In this document: piece after piece, positions 44,388-53,125 of the stretch
Position numbering within the stretch: position 1 is the first letter of the stretch
Layout of the letters: the number at the start of each line of letters is the position of its first letter
NCBI RefSeq assembly: GCF_045866565.1
Contig: NZ_BAAFZV010000005.1
Location: 1-63,677, forward strand
Reading direction: 5' to 3'
DNA: 63,677 nt
From: Cognatilysobacter claricitrinus
GTDB taxonomy: Bacteria; Pseudomonadota; Gammaproteobacteria; Xanthomonadales; Xanthomonadaceae
Position numbers and translations under genes: made by a program
The notes under the pieces: generated by a model
Database searches by the model: none
Told to the model about the DNA's origin: nothing
What the model saw: the letters and a program-made list of their open reading frames with translations, nothing else

Positions 44388-44989
44388 GGCATTCGCGCCT
44401 ATTCGGGTGCCTGTCGCTCGCTCCCTTGACCTTCGACTGCCCCGGCCTCTTCGCGCGCTGGGCGGCCGGCCTGCGTGCGCCGATCTGTAGGGGTGCAGGT
44501 AGGCGCGTGCGAAGAGGTGCATGCTCGATGGGGCGCCTGTCCGCGCTGCTGCTCCACGCCCGCGCAAACCGGCAACTCGAAAGGCCGACGCTACGAGGCG
44601 CCACCGTTCGTCAGCCCGTCCAGGTGGCCGGACGCACGGTCGGTTGAAGTGGAATAGGAACGTCAAAATTTGTGGACGCCGGACACGGTCCTGTCGCAAT
44701 TTCATGCTGCGACGCGCCATAGAAGCGGCGGCAAGCGGCTTCACAAAGTCATAACGACCGCGCGATAGTCCTGTGAAATCAGTCGTTTACGATCTGTAAC
44801 GTAAACCGCTCATCGGACCGGCCAAAAAATTTCAAAAATTTTTGCGTGAAGGGCGCGGCACGAGGCCACCTTCGATGGGCGGACGCAGAGGGATCGCGTT
44901 CGCACGTGCCCCAGTCCGCTTCGTACGACTCAGACCCGGGGCTTCGCCGTCCACCTTTCCGGCGTTCCCACGTCAAGGATTTCTTCCCG
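44388..44989. other. Long non-coding region upstream of the M4 protease
   Basis: This 602-base stretch holds no credible gene. It includes an AT-rich patch at 44770-44845 that stands out from the GC-rich surroundings, a candidate promoter (TTCACA at 44740-44745, 18 bases, GATAGT at 44764-44769), an inverted repeat at 44785-44806 and an A/T block, AAAAAATTTCAAAAATTTTT, at 44824-44843. It probably controls the protease and includes a leader of about 200 bases. Confidence 0.55.
44785..44806. repeat. Inverted repeat in the M4 protease leader
   Basis: GTTTACG (44785-44791) and CGTAAAC (44800-44806) are exact reverse complements with eight bases between them. A second overlapping pair, TTAC-GATCT-GTAA, lies inside. 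It could be an operator or an RNA hairpin. Confidence 0.45.
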
Positions 44990-47215
44990 ATGTCGCACTC
45001 GACTTCCCGTTTGTGTCTCATGGCGCTGTCCCCGCTCGTCCTCGCGCTTGCCGCTGGCAGCGCCGGCGCGGCGACCCGCATCGACCTGCACCAGCTTTCG
45101 CTCGACAAGGCCGGCAAGCAGTACAAGGCCGCCACCGCGACGCTCGGCGTTGCCGCCGTTGCCAAGGACCGCCACGCCGAACTGATCGGCATGGATTCGC
45201 TGTCGTCGCTGAAGCAGGTCGGCCTGCTGCAGGACCGTGACGGCACCACGCACTACCGCTACCAGCAGACGTTCCGCGGCATTCCGGTGTTCGGTGAGAA
45301 CATCGCGGTCGCCGAGCAGAACGGCAACGTGAAGTCGATGTTCGGCCGCAAGGTCGATGGCCTCGCCGCCGAAATCCCGGCCGGCGCAGTCAAGTTCACG
45401 AGCCAGCAGGCGCTCGACGTCGGCAAGCGCGTCGGCCTCGGCCAGGGCATCGCCAAGATGGCGACGCGCAACGAGAAGTCCGAGCTGATGATCTACGTCG
45501 ACGACGCCGGCCACGCGCACCGCGCGTACGTCGTGTCGTACTTCGCTGATCGCGCCGGTACCGGTGGCGACGCGACCCGTCCGTTCATCATCGTCGACGC
45601 CCAGAGCGGCGCGGTGCTGAAGCGCTGGGAAGGCCTGACCACCGCGCTCGTCGGCACGGGCCCTGGCGGCAACGCCAAGACCGGCCAGTACGAGTGGGGT
45701 TCGGGCGGCCGCTACGGCTACCTCGACGTCGCGCAGTCGGGCTCGACCTGCACGATGAACAACACCAACGTGAAGTCGGTGAACCTCAACGGCGGCACGA
45801 CGGGCACCACGGCGTACTCGTACACCTGCCCGCGCAACACCTACAAGGCCATCAACGGCGCGTACTCGCCGATCAACGACGCGCATTTCTTCGGCGGCGT
45901 GATCACCAACATGTATCCGGCGTACACCGGTTACAACGCGCTGTCGTTCCAGCTCGTCATGCGCGTGCACTACTCGTCGGCGTACGAGAACGCGTTCTGG
46001 GACGGCTCGACGATGTCGTTCGGTGACGGCGCCAGCACGTTCTATCCGCTGGTCAGTGCCGACGTCGCCGGCCACGAGGTCTCGCACGGTTTCACCGAGC
46101 AGCACTCGAACCTGACGTACTCCGGCCAGTCGGGCGGCATGAACGAAGCGTTCTCGGACATGGGCGGCGAGGCGACCGAGTACTACTGGAAGGGTTCGTC
46201 CGACTTCAACGTCGGCACCGAAATCTTCAAGTCGACTGGCGCGCTGCGCTACATGTGCAACCCGACACAGGACGGCGGCTCGATCGACAACGCTGCGAAC
46301 TACAACAGCGGCCTCGACGTGCACTACTCGTCCGGCGTCTACAACAAGGCGTTCTGCACCCTGGCCAAGACGGCGGGCTGGAGCGTGCCGACCGCGTTCA
46401 AGGTGTTCGCCCGCGCGAACGCCGTGTACTGGACCGCGAGCAGCACGTTCAACTCCGGTGCTTGCGGTGTTGAAACGGCGGCGACCGACCTCGGCCTGAA
46501 CAAGGCGGACGTCACCGCGGCGTTCAACGTCGTCGGCGTCAGCTGCTCCGGCGGCGGTGGCGGTGGCGGCACGACCGCGATGACCAACGGCACGCCGATC
46601 ACCGGCATCTCCGGCGCGGCCGGCAGCGACAAGTTCTACTCGCTGGCCGTTCCGAGCGGTGCGACCAACCTGGTGTTCACCACCTCGGGTGGCACGGGCG
46701 ACGTCGACCTGTACGTCAAGGCCGGTTCGGCCCCGACGACCACGAGCTATACCTGCAAGTCGGAAGGCAGCGCCACCGCCGAGACCTGCACGATCGCGGC
46801 ACCGGTTGCCGGTACGTACTACGTGCTCCTGCACGGTTACGCGACCTACTCGGGCGTCACGCTCAAGGGCAGCTACACGACCGGTGGTGGTGGCGGTGGC
46901 GGCACGGTGCTGACGAGCGGCGTGCCGGTGAGCCTGCCGTCCGTTGCGACCGGTGGCGTCTCGTCGAACTACACGCTGAGCGTGCCGGCCGGCAAGACCA
47001 GCGTCGTGTTCACGATCTCGGGCGGTACGGGTGATGCCGACCTGTACGTGAAGCTCGGTTCCGCGCCGACGACCTCGTCGTACACCTGCCGTCCGTACCT
47101 CAGCGGCAACGCCGAGACCTGCACGATCAACGCGCCGGCCGCCGGCACGTACTACGTGAATGTCCGCGCTTACGCGGCCTACTCGGGCGTCACGCTGAAG
47201 GGCACCATCAACTGA
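44990..47215 (+). CDS. Secreted M4 (thermolysin-like) metalloprotease with two PPC domains
   Basis: The 741-residue preproprotein has a signal peptide (MALSPLVLALAAGSAGAA), a propeptide with FTP and PepSY parts (about residues 25-230), and a catalytic domain with the zinc site H362-E-V-S-H366 and Glu386 in GGMNEAFSD. Two bacterial pre-peptidase C-terminal (PPC) domains follow, each after a Gly-rich linker and each with SGGTGDVDLYVK or SGGTGDADLYVK. PPC domains are usually removed after secretion. It should be an extracellular protease exported by type II secretion. AAGGA lies nine bases before the ATG. Confidence 0.96.
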   Translation: MSHSTSRLCLMALSPLVLALAAGSAGAATRIDLHQLSLDKAGKQYKAATATLGVAAVAKDRHAELIGMDSLSSLKQVGLLQDRDGTTHYRYQQTFRGIPVFGENIAVAEQNGNVKSMFGRKVDGLAAEIPAGAVKFTSQQALDVGKRVGLGQGIAKMATRNEKSELMIYVDDAGHAHRAYVVSYFADRAGTGGDATRPFIIVDAQSGAVLKRWEGLTTALVGTGPGGNAKTGQYEWGSGGRYGYLDVAQSGSTCTMNNTNVKSVNLNGGTTGTTAYSYTCPRNTYKAINGAYSPINDAHFFGGVITNMYPAYTGYNALSFQLVMRVHYSSAYENAFWDGSTMSFGDGASTFYPLVSADVAGHEVSHGFTEQHSNLTYSGQSGGMNEAFSDMGGEATEYYWKGSSDFNVGTEIFKSTGALRYMCNPTQDGGSIDNAANYNSGLDVHYSSGVYNKAFCTLAKTAGWSVPTAFKVFARANAVYWTASSTFNSGACGVETAATDLGLNKADVTAAFNVVGVSCSGGGGGGGTTAMTNGTPITGISGAAGSDKFYSLAVPSGATNLVFTTSGGTGDVDLYVKAGSAPTTTSYTCKSEGSATAETCTIAAPVAGTYYVLLHGYATYSGVTLKGSYTTGGGGGGGTVLTSGVPVSLPSVATGGVSSNYTLSVPAGKTSVVFTISGGTGDADLYVKLGSAPTTSSYTCRPYLSGNAETCTINAPAAGTYYVNVRAYAAYSGVTLKGTIN

Positions 47216-47256
47216 TGTAACCGGGCGCCGGCTTCGGCCGGCCCCGTCGCTACACA

Positions 47257-47292
47257 TCAAGACCCCGGCTTCGCGGCCGGGGTCTTTTTTTG
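47257..47292 (+). terminator. Strong terminator after the M4 protease gene
   Basis: AAGACCCCGGC and GCCGGGGTCTT form an 11-bp stem with a short TTCGCG loop region, ending in a T run. This is the clearest intrinsic terminator in the window. Confidence 0.92.
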
Positions 47293-47395
47293 ACGCGCGA
47301 CGAGCGAACCGCGCGGCGCTTTCCTCGCCACGCGAAACGTAACTCGCGCTCCGGCGCGCGGGCGTGCGACGCCCGCGTACGAGGAACGCCCAGCA

Positions 47396-47423
47396 AAAAA
47401 CCCGGCACGTGGCCGGGTTTTCG
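47396..47423 (-). terminator. Terminator after the asparaginase-like gene
   Basis: On the minus strand AAAACCCGGCC and GGCCGGGTTTT-like arms (AACCCGGC, GCCGGGTT) form a stem around ACGT, followed by six Ts. It begins about 20 bases after the stop. Confidence 0.85.
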
Positions 47424-47443
47424 GGTGCCGTTTCGATATCCGG

Positions 47444-47932
47444 TCAGTCGATCGATTCGAACCGGTTCGCGTCGACGTTCTTGCGAACCTTCATCGGATC
47501 CCAGATGCGGCCGTTCATGGCGATGTAGACGCCCGGCGGCAGGCACTGCACCGCGCCGACCGCGGTACCGATGTTGAACTCCGCGTCCGAACCACGGAAA
47601 CGCGCGGGATTCAGCGCGCCGGTCAGCACGATGGTCTTGTCGGTCAGCGACGCCAGCACGCGCGCGGTCTGCACCATGCTGTCGGTGCCGTGCGTCACCA
47701 GCACGTGGCGCGACGGCTGCGCCGCGATCGTCGCGCGCAGCAGCTCGCGATCGGCCTCGGTGATGTGCAGCGAATCCTTGCGCAGGATCGGTATGACGCT
47801 GAAACGGAAGGCGACGCCGAGTTCCTCGAGGATGCGCCCGATCTGCGGCTCGCCGACCTGGAAATCCGACTTGTCGTCGAAGTAGATCTTGTCGATCGTC
47901 CCGCCGGTGGTGACGATGCAGAGCGAATCCAT
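47444..47932 (-). CDS. Short asparaginase-domain protein
   Basis: The 162-residue protein matches only the N-terminal domain of type I/II L-asparaginases. It has IVTTGGTIDK with the first catalytic Thr, HITEADRELL, and VTHGTDSMVQTARVLA with the Thr-Asp pair. It ends after AMNGRIW, where full enzymes (about 330 residues) go on into a second domain. Single-domain members occur widely in proteobacteria and this one shows no frameshift, so it is probably a real small-family protein. Whether it hydrolyses asparagine is uncertain. Confidence 0.9.
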   Translation of the reverse strand: MDSLCIVTTGGTIDKIYFDDKSDFQVGEPQIGRILEELGVAFRFSVIPILRKDSLHITEADRELLRATIAAQPSRHVLVTHGTDSMVQTARVLASLTDKTIVLTGALNPARFRGSDAEFNIGTAVGAVQCLPPGVYIAMNGRIWDPMKVRKNVDANRFESID

Positions 47933-47979
47933 GGCGCGGTCCAGACGTCGGGGACGCGGATTATAGGACGCCGCCCGCG

Positions 47980-48306
47980 TCAGCCCCGTCGACCGAAGCG
48001 CGCGCGCAGGCCGGGCAGGCTGGCGGCGGCCACGATCACCAGCGACAGCACGACTTCGCCGCACGCATAGCTGCGCTCGGCCGGGCGCGTCCAGGCCACC
48101 ATGACGCCATGGCTGAACCACAGCAGCGCCAGCACGCCGGACCAGAAGCCTGCAGTGCGACGACGCGCCAGCAGCGCGGCCAGGCACGCCAGCGGCGGCA
48201 GCGCGAATACGCCGACTGCGACCCACTCGCTGCGCACGCCGAACCACGCCGCGAACAGCAGCGCCAACGCCGCGAGCGCGATCATCAACACCGCACGCAT
48301 GGTCAT
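47980..48306 (-). CDS. DUF2069 family membrane protein
   Basis: The 108-residue protein has four short membrane helices (VLMIALAALALLFAAWFG; WVAVGVFALPPLACLAALL; FWSGVLALLWFSHGVMVAW; VVLSLVIVAAASLPGL). DUF2069 proteins are encoded directly downstream of wrbA in many gammaproteobacteria, as here, with a four-base overlap. Function is unknown. A second ATG two codons later is a possible start. Confidence 0.88.
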   Translation of the reverse strand: MTMRAVLMIALAALALLFAAWFGVRSEWVAVGVFALPPLACLAALLARRRTAGFWSGVLALLWFSHGVMVAWTRPAERSYACGEVVLSLVIVAAASLPGLRARFGRRG

Positions 48307-48893
48307 GCCAGCTTCGCCGCGAGCATCGCGATGCGACGCCCGAGCGCACGTGCGAGATGCGCTTCATCATCGTCGATGGGCTGATCGTCGCGCACGCCGG
48401 TCACATGGCTCGCGCCGTACGGCGTGCCGCCCGTGCGCGTCGTGCTAAGGCGCGGCTCGGTGTACGGGATGCCCGCGATGACGCAGCCGTGGTGCAGCAG
48501 CGGCAGCATCATCGACAGCAGCGTCGACTCCTGGCCGCCGTGCATCGTCGACGACGCGGTGAACGCGCCCGCGGGCTTGCCGACCAGCGTGCCGCTCGCC
48601 CAGTCGCCACCCAATCCGTCGATCCAGTGCTTGAGCGGCGCGGCCATGTTGCCGAAACGCGTCGGGCTGCCGATCAGCAGGCCCGCGCACTCCTGCAGGT
48701 CGCGCGCATCGACGTAGGGCGCGCCGTCATCGGGAACCGGCGGCGCGGCCGTGGTCGTCACCGCGGCGACCGGCGGCACCGTGCGCAATCGCGCCTGCAC
48801 GCCGTCGATCTCCTCGACCCCGCGCGCGACGTGCCGCGCAAGGCGCGCCACCGAGCCGTTGCGGCTGTAGTACACGATCAGGACGTCGGGCAT
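48303..48893 (-). CDS. wrbA: NAD(P)H:quinone oxidoreductase WrbA
   Basis: WrbA is a flavodoxin-like quinone reductase that protects against redox-cycling quinones. The 196-residue protein begins VLIVYYSRNGSVARLARHVA with the FMN phosphate loop, has GLLIGSPTRFGNMAAPLKHWIDGLGGDWA, and ends with GTPYGASHVTG. The ATG at 48893 leads a two-gene leftward operon with DUF2069. It is divergent from yihY with under 90 bases between starts. Confidence 0.95.
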   Translation of the reverse strand: MPDVLIVYYSRNGSVARLARHVARGVEEIDGVQARLRTVPPVAAVTTTAAPPVPDDGAPYVDARDLQECAGLLIGSPTRFGNMAAPLKHWIDGLGGDWASGTLVGKPAGAFTASSTMHGGQESTLLSMMLPLLHHGCVIAGIPYTEPRLSTTRTGGTPYGASHVTGVRDDQPIDDDEAHLARALGRRIAMLAAKLA

Positions 48894-48980
48894 CGGAAGG
48901 CATGTCGATGGTGGACGCGGAGGATAGCGCGGCAGCGGCCTGACGCCGCATCGCCAGCCGTTCGGGTACGCTGCGCCGCG

Positions 48981-50252
48981 ATGGAGCTGCCCTATCTCTT
49001 GAGCCTCGTGAGCCCGCGCCTGCGTGACCGCGCACGGGCGATCGCGTTCTTCCGCTTCCTCGGCAGGCGTTTCCTCGACGACGAGTTGTTCCAGGCCGCG
49101 GGCGCGCTGTCGTTCACCACGCTGTTCGCGCTGGTGCCGCTGTCGATGGTGCTGTTCGGCGTGCTGTCGGCGTTCGATTCGTTGCGCCCGTTGTCGCGCC
49201 AGCTCGCCGACTACGTGTTCGCGAACTACGTGCCGGGCGTGGCCCGTGCCGCGCAGGACTACCTGCTGCAGACCGCCGCGGCGAACACCGGCAAGTTGAC
49301 CTCGACCGGCGTGGTCGCGCTGGTGGTGTCGGTGCTGGTCACGCTGACCAGCATCGAGACGACCTTCAACAACATCTGGCGGGTCAAGGCGGCGCGGCCC
49401 AAGTTCGGGCGCTTCCTCGTGTACTGGACGGTACTGACGCTCGGCGCCGTGTTTGGCGCGGCGAGCCTGGCGGCGTCCGCGCGTTTCTTCGCGCTGGGGC
49501 TGTTCGCCACGCGCGCGGGCCACGTGCTCGAGTCGGTGATGCTGCAGCTCACGCCGCTTGCGCTCGAAGCCGCGGCGTTCGCGACGATGTATCGCGTCGT
49601 GCCGCATCGGACGGTCAAGTGGCGGCATGCGTTGCCCGGCGCCGTGCTGGCCACGTTCGGCTTCGAGATGGCGAAGTGGGCGATGGGCTGGTACCTCGGC
49701 AGCTTCAACAGCTACGCGCGCATCTACCAGCAGCTCGCGATCATTCCGATCTTCCTGCTGTGGGTGTACGTCGGCTGGGTGGCGATCCTGCTCGGCGCGT
49801 CGTTCGCGGCGTCGTTGTCGGCCTTCCGGTATCAGCCGGTCAGCCAGCGCCTGCCGCCGGGCTACGAGATCTACGGCCTGCTGCGCATGCTCGCGCGGTT
49901 CGACCAGGCGCGGTCCACCGGACACGGGCTGCACGCGGACGGCATCCTGCGCATGGAACCGATGCTCACCGACGCGCTTGTGCAGCAGATGCTCGCGCAG
50001 CTGTACGCGATCAACGTGGTGCGACGCGCGGAAGACGGCGAATGGCTGCTCTCGCGCGATCTCGACCAGCTCACGCTCGCCGAGCTGTACGAAGCCTGCC
50101 ACCTGCGCATTCCCATCGCCGAAGCGCACCTGCCGTGTCGCGACGATGCGATCGGCGCGCAGGTCGTGCGCACGATCGACGATCTGCGCATCCCGCTCCG
50201 CGACCTGCTCAAGCGTCGCGTCAGTACCGTCTGGTCCGGAGACGCGCCATGA
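48981..50252 (+). CDS. YihY/BrkB family membrane protein
   Basis: The 423-residue protein has six membrane helices in its first 300 residues (for example LSFTTLFALVPLSMVLFGVLSA, GVVALVVSVLVTLTSIETTFN, FLLWVYVGWVAILLGASFAAS) and a cytoplasmic C-terminal winged-helix-like extension. Members were once misnamed RNase BN. Some are called virulence factor BrkB. No enzyme function is established. Its stop overlaps the start of the thioredoxin gene by four bases, so it leads the operon yihY, thioredoxin, acylphosphatase. Confidence 0.92.
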   Translation: MELPYLLSLVSPRLRDRARAIAFFRFLGRRFLDDELFQAAGALSFTTLFALVPLSMVLFGVLSAFDSLRPLSRQLADYVFANYVPGVARAAQDYLLQTAAANTGKLTSTGVVALVVSVLVTLTSIETTFNNIWRVKAARPKFGRFLVYWTVLTLGAVFGAASLAASARFFALGLFATRAGHVLESVMLQLTPLALEAAAFATMYRVVPHRTVKWRHALPGAVLATFGFEMAKWAMGWYLGSFNSYARIYQQLAIIPIFLLWVYVGWVAILLGASFAASLSAFRYQPVSQRLPPGYEIYGLLRMLARFDQARSTGHGLHADGILRMEPMLTDALVQQMLAQLYAINVVRRAEDGEWLLSRDLDQLTLAELYEACHLRIPIAEAHLPCRDDAIGAQVVRTIDDLRIPLRDLLKRRVSTVWSGDAP

Positions 50253-50794
50253 ACCGCCGATTCCTCCCGTTGCTCGTCGCGCTCGGCCTCGCGGCCTGCA
50301 GCGAGCGCGCGTCGACGCCTGCGCCTGGTGCACCCGCCACGCCCGCGCCAGCGAAGGCGGCGGTCGCACCTAAACCCGATCGCGAACATCCGCAACTGCA
50401 GGTCGACCTCGTCGATGGCGGGCGCTACGACCTCGCGCAGCATCGCGGCCGCTGGGTCGTCGTGAATTTCTGGGCGACCTGGTGCGGCCCGTGCCTGAAG
50501 GAAATGCCGGAGCTGTCGAAGCTCGCGCAGCGCGGCGACGTCGACGTGGTCGGCCTCGCGTACGAGGACATCGCCAAGGCCGACATGCAGGCGTTCCTCA
50601 AGACGCACGCGCCCTCGTACCCGATCGCCATCCTCGACACGTTCAACCCGCCACGCGATTTCGACGCGCCGCAGGGCCTGCCGATGACGGTGATCGTCGC
50701 TCCGGACGGACACGTCGCGAACAAGGTGTTCGGCCCCGTCACCATCGACGCGATCGACGCGACGATCGCGCAGAAGCCCACCCCCAAGGCATGA
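50249..50794 (+). CDS. TlpA/ResA-like thioredoxin-fold lipoprotein
   Basis: The 181-residue protein has a lipoprotein signal peptide ending LAAC at Cys17, a Pro/Ala-rich linker and a thioredoxin fold with the redox motif WCGPC (Cys79 and Cys82). The order WVVVNFWATWCGPCLKEMPEL is characteristic of TlpA/ResA. It probably keeps periplasmic cysteines reduced, for example in cytochrome c or copper-site maturation, but the partner is unknown. It overlaps its neighbours on both sides by four bases. Confidence 0.93.
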   Translation: MNRRFLPLLVALGLAACSERASTPAPGAPATPAPAKAAVAPKPDREHPQLQVDLVDGGRYDLAQHRGRWVVVNFWATWCGPCLKEMPELSKLAQRGDVDVVGLAYEDIAKADMQAFLKTHAPSYPIAILDTFNPPRDFDAPQGLPMTVIVAPDGHVANKVFGPVTIDAIDATIAQKPTPKA

Positions 50795-51060
50795 CCGCGG
50801 CGCGTTTCATCGTCGAAGGGCACGTGCAGGGCGTGGCGTTCCGCGCCTACACACGCCACGAAGCCGAGCGCCTCGGCATCGTCGGCCATGCACGCAACCT
50901 GCCGGATGGCCGCGTCGAAGTGGTCGCCCACGGCGACGCCGCGGCGATCGACGAGCTCGCGGCATGGCTCGCGCATGGCCCATCGCATGCGCGGGTCGAC
51001 GCGGTGCATCGCGAAGCGCTGGACGCGGCGTCGAAGCCGACGGCGTTCTCCATCGGCTGA
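50791..51060 (+). CDS. Acylphosphatase
   Basis: This 89-residue enzyme hydrolyses acyl phosphates such as carbamoyl and acetyl phosphate. It has the signature VEGHVQGVAFRAYTRHEAERLGIVGHARNLPDGRVEVVAHG with the catalytic Arg and Asn. The usual GVGFR is GVAFR, a mild change. Its ATG overlaps the upstream stop. It is often named yccX or acyP. Confidence 0.93.
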   Translation: MTAARFIVEGHVQGVAFRAYTRHEAERLGIVGHARNLPDGRVEVVAHGDAAAIDELAAWLAHGPSHARVDAVHREALDAASKPTAFSIG

Positions 51061-51127
51061 CGCGTTTCACCGTGTTCCGACGCGCATGCGACGAGTCTCG
51101 CCACATGCAGATCCATCCCCGCCATCC

Positions 51128-51409
51128 ATGAACCTCGCCGACGCCATCGGCTGGGGCGCGTCCGCCGTCTTGATCGCCACGCTGTCGCGGCAGGTCTACA
51201 CGCAGTGGCGCGAACGCACGACGGAGGGCGTGTCGCGCTGGCTGTTCATCGGGCAGATGTGCGCGAGCGTCGGCTTCGTCATCTACAGCTGGATGCTGGG
51301 TAATGGCGTGTTCGTGTTCACGAATGCGGTGCTGTTGCTGACCGGCGTCGTCGGCCAGCTGATCTTTCGCCGCAACCGGCGCATCACCGAACGCGAAGGC
51401 GTGGGTTAG
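51128..51409 (+). CDS. SemiSWEET/PQ-loop small membrane protein
   Basis: The 93-residue protein has three membrane helices (AIGWGASAVLIATLSRQVYTQ; WLFIGQMCASVGFVIYSWML; VFVFTNAVLLLTGVVGQLIF), the unit of a SemiSWEET half-transporter, which works as a dimer. The family usually moves small sugars. The substrate cannot be told. Its 3' end overlaps the convergent GT41 gene by four bases. Confidence 0.85.
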   Translation: MNLADAIGWGASAVLIATLSRQVYTQWRERTTEGVSRWLFIGQMCASVGFVIYSWMLGNGVFVFTNAVLLLTGVVGQLIFRRNRRITEREGVG

Positions 51410-53121
51410 TCAAGCATCGGTCGCGGCGCGTCGCCATCGCGCCAGGTCATCGCCATGCGCTGCGCGAGATCCGCGAAGTCGCGGGCGAAGCCTTGCATGT
51501 CGAACAGCGGCGACGTGCGGCGCGCATCGTCGAGACGTTGCCTGAGCGCGATGCGCGCGTTCGCGTCGCCGCCCAGGTCGACGGCACGCTCGACGAAACG
51601 CCCGTCGTCAGGCGCGATGAGATCGTCGAGCCCGAGCGTGTGCAGCAGGCTCGCGGCAACGCGTGATGCGAACGTGTCACCGGGGCGCGTCAGCACCGGG
51701 CAACCCGCCCACAGCGCGTCCGACGCGGTGGTGTGCGCGTTGTACGGCGAAGTGTCGAGGAACAGGTCGGCGAGTCGGCAACGTGCGAGGTAGGCCGGTT
51801 GCGGCTGCTTGAACATGAACACCAGGCGCGAGGGGTCGACGCCCGCGGCACGCGCCGCATCGCGCAGGCGATCGTCCGCGCGCCCCGGCCCGCGCAGCAC
51901 CCACAGCACGCTGCCATCGACGGCGCGCAGCACGTCGAACATGCGGCGCATGCTCGTCGCATTGAGCTTGTAGCTGTTGTTGAAGCAGGCGTAGACGACG
52001 CCGGATTCGGGCAGGTCGCATTCCGCACGGCTTGGCGCGGGTGCTGGCTCACGGGTGGTGTCTGACGGCTGGAACGCATGCGGCAGCCACGCTACGTGCT
52101 CGCTGAAGTGCGGCGTGAGTTCGCGCGGCAGGACCGTGCGATCGGCGATGACGTAGTCCATCCACGGCGCGCCCGACGTACCGGGATACGCGAGCCAGTT
52201 CACCTGCACGGGCGCCGGGCGCATCGCCAGAACTTCCGGCACGCCGCCGCCCCCCCAGCCGCGCAGGTCGAACAGCACGTCGATGCGCGCATCGCGGATG
52301 CAACGGGCAACGTCGCCATGCGCACGGTGCGCGACATCGTGCAGCTGCGTCGCGGCGGCGATGCGCGCACGGATCGGGCTCGCGTCGTCGGGCATCAGCG
52401 CGAACGTGTGCGCCTCGATGCCGGCGACGTGCGCCAGCGCCTCCAAGAACGCGACCGTAAGCAGTCCGGTCGGGTGCGCGCCGAAGCCGTTCGACAGGAA
52501 CCCCAGCCGCACCGGCTCGCCGCTGCGCGAGGCGCGGTCCACCGCCGGCAGCGGACGCACCGCCTGCGCGATCACCGACGCACGCAGCTGCGCGCACTGC
52601 AGTTGTTCCGCCGGCGTCGCGTCCTCGCTGAGGAACGCGAATGGCTCGACCGGCGCCTGCCGTCGACGCACCGCGGTGCGAACCTGTGCCGACAGTGCGT
52701 CGACGTCGCGCCAGTCGCACAGGCGTCGGCGCGCGGCCAGCAGGTACGAGGCCACCATCGGTTCGTCCGGCATCAGCCGATGCGCGTGCGCGAAGGCCTC
52801 CGCGGCTTCCTCGACGCGGCGGACATCCTCGAGCGCGTGCCCGAGCCACACCGCGATCCCGGGATGTTGCGGCGCTGCGTGCGCGGCCTGCAGCAGGCTT
52901 TCGACGGCGTCCTCCGCTCGCCCGAGCATCGACTGTGCGCGGCCGAGCCGCGCGAGTGCTTCCGGATGCCCGGGTCGCAGCTGCAGCGCGCGACGCGATG
53001 CACGTTCCCCGGCAACCGCGTCGCCCGCGTCGACTTCGGCTTCGGCCAGCACGATCCACGCCATCGCGTCGTGCGGCGCGCGTTCGACGTGCTGGCGCGC
53101 GAGCTGGCGTTCGTCGCTCAT
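51406..53121 (-). CDS. TPR and GT41 O-GlcNAc transferase-like protein
   Basis: The 571-residue protein has TPR repeats in its first 170 residues (AWIVLAEAEVDAGDAVAGERASRRALQLRPGHPEALARLG) and a two-lobed GT-B catalytic region of the OGT/SPY family. Catalytic parts are VRLGFLSNGFGAHPTGLL, VLFDLRGWGGGGVPEVLAMRPAPVQVNWLAYPGTSG, FNNSYKLN and LFLDTSPYNAHTTASDALWAGCPVLT. Its length is near that of the characterised Xanthomonas campestris OGT homologue. It probably transfers a sugar to a protein, target unknown. The ATG at 53121 begins five bases after the GNAT gene. Confidence 0.92.
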   Translation of the reverse strand: MSDERQLARQHVERAPHDAMAWIVLAEAEVDAGDAVAGERASRRALQLRPGHPEALARLGRAQSMLGRAEDAVESLLQAAHAAPQHPGIAVWLGHALEDVRRVEEAAEAFAHAHRLMPDEPMVASYLLAARRRLCDWRDVDALSAQVRTAVRRRQAPVEPFAFLSEDATPAEQLQCAQLRASVIAQAVRPLPAVDRASRSGEPVRLGFLSNGFGAHPTGLLTVAFLEALAHVAGIEAHTFALMPDDASPIRARIAAATQLHDVAHRAHGDVARCIRDARIDVLFDLRGWGGGGVPEVLAMRPAPVQVNWLAYPGTSGAPWMDYVIADRTVLPRELTPHFSEHVAWLPHAFQPSDTTREPAPAPSRAECDLPESGVVYACFNNSYKLNATSMRRMFDVLRAVDGSVLWVLRGPGRADDRLRDAARAAGVDPSRLVFMFKQPQPAYLARCRLADLFLDTSPYNAHTTASDALWAGCPVLTRPGDTFASRVAASLLHTLGLDDLIAPDDGRFVERAVDLGGDANARIALRQRLDDARRTSPLFDMQGFARDFADLAQRMAMTWRDGDAPRPMLD

Positions 53122-53125
53122 GCGG

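Noticed and set aside
44930..47260. A 776-residue open frame on the minus strand
   Set aside because: It is antisense to the M4 protease, which has the HEVSH site and signal peptide on the plus strand.
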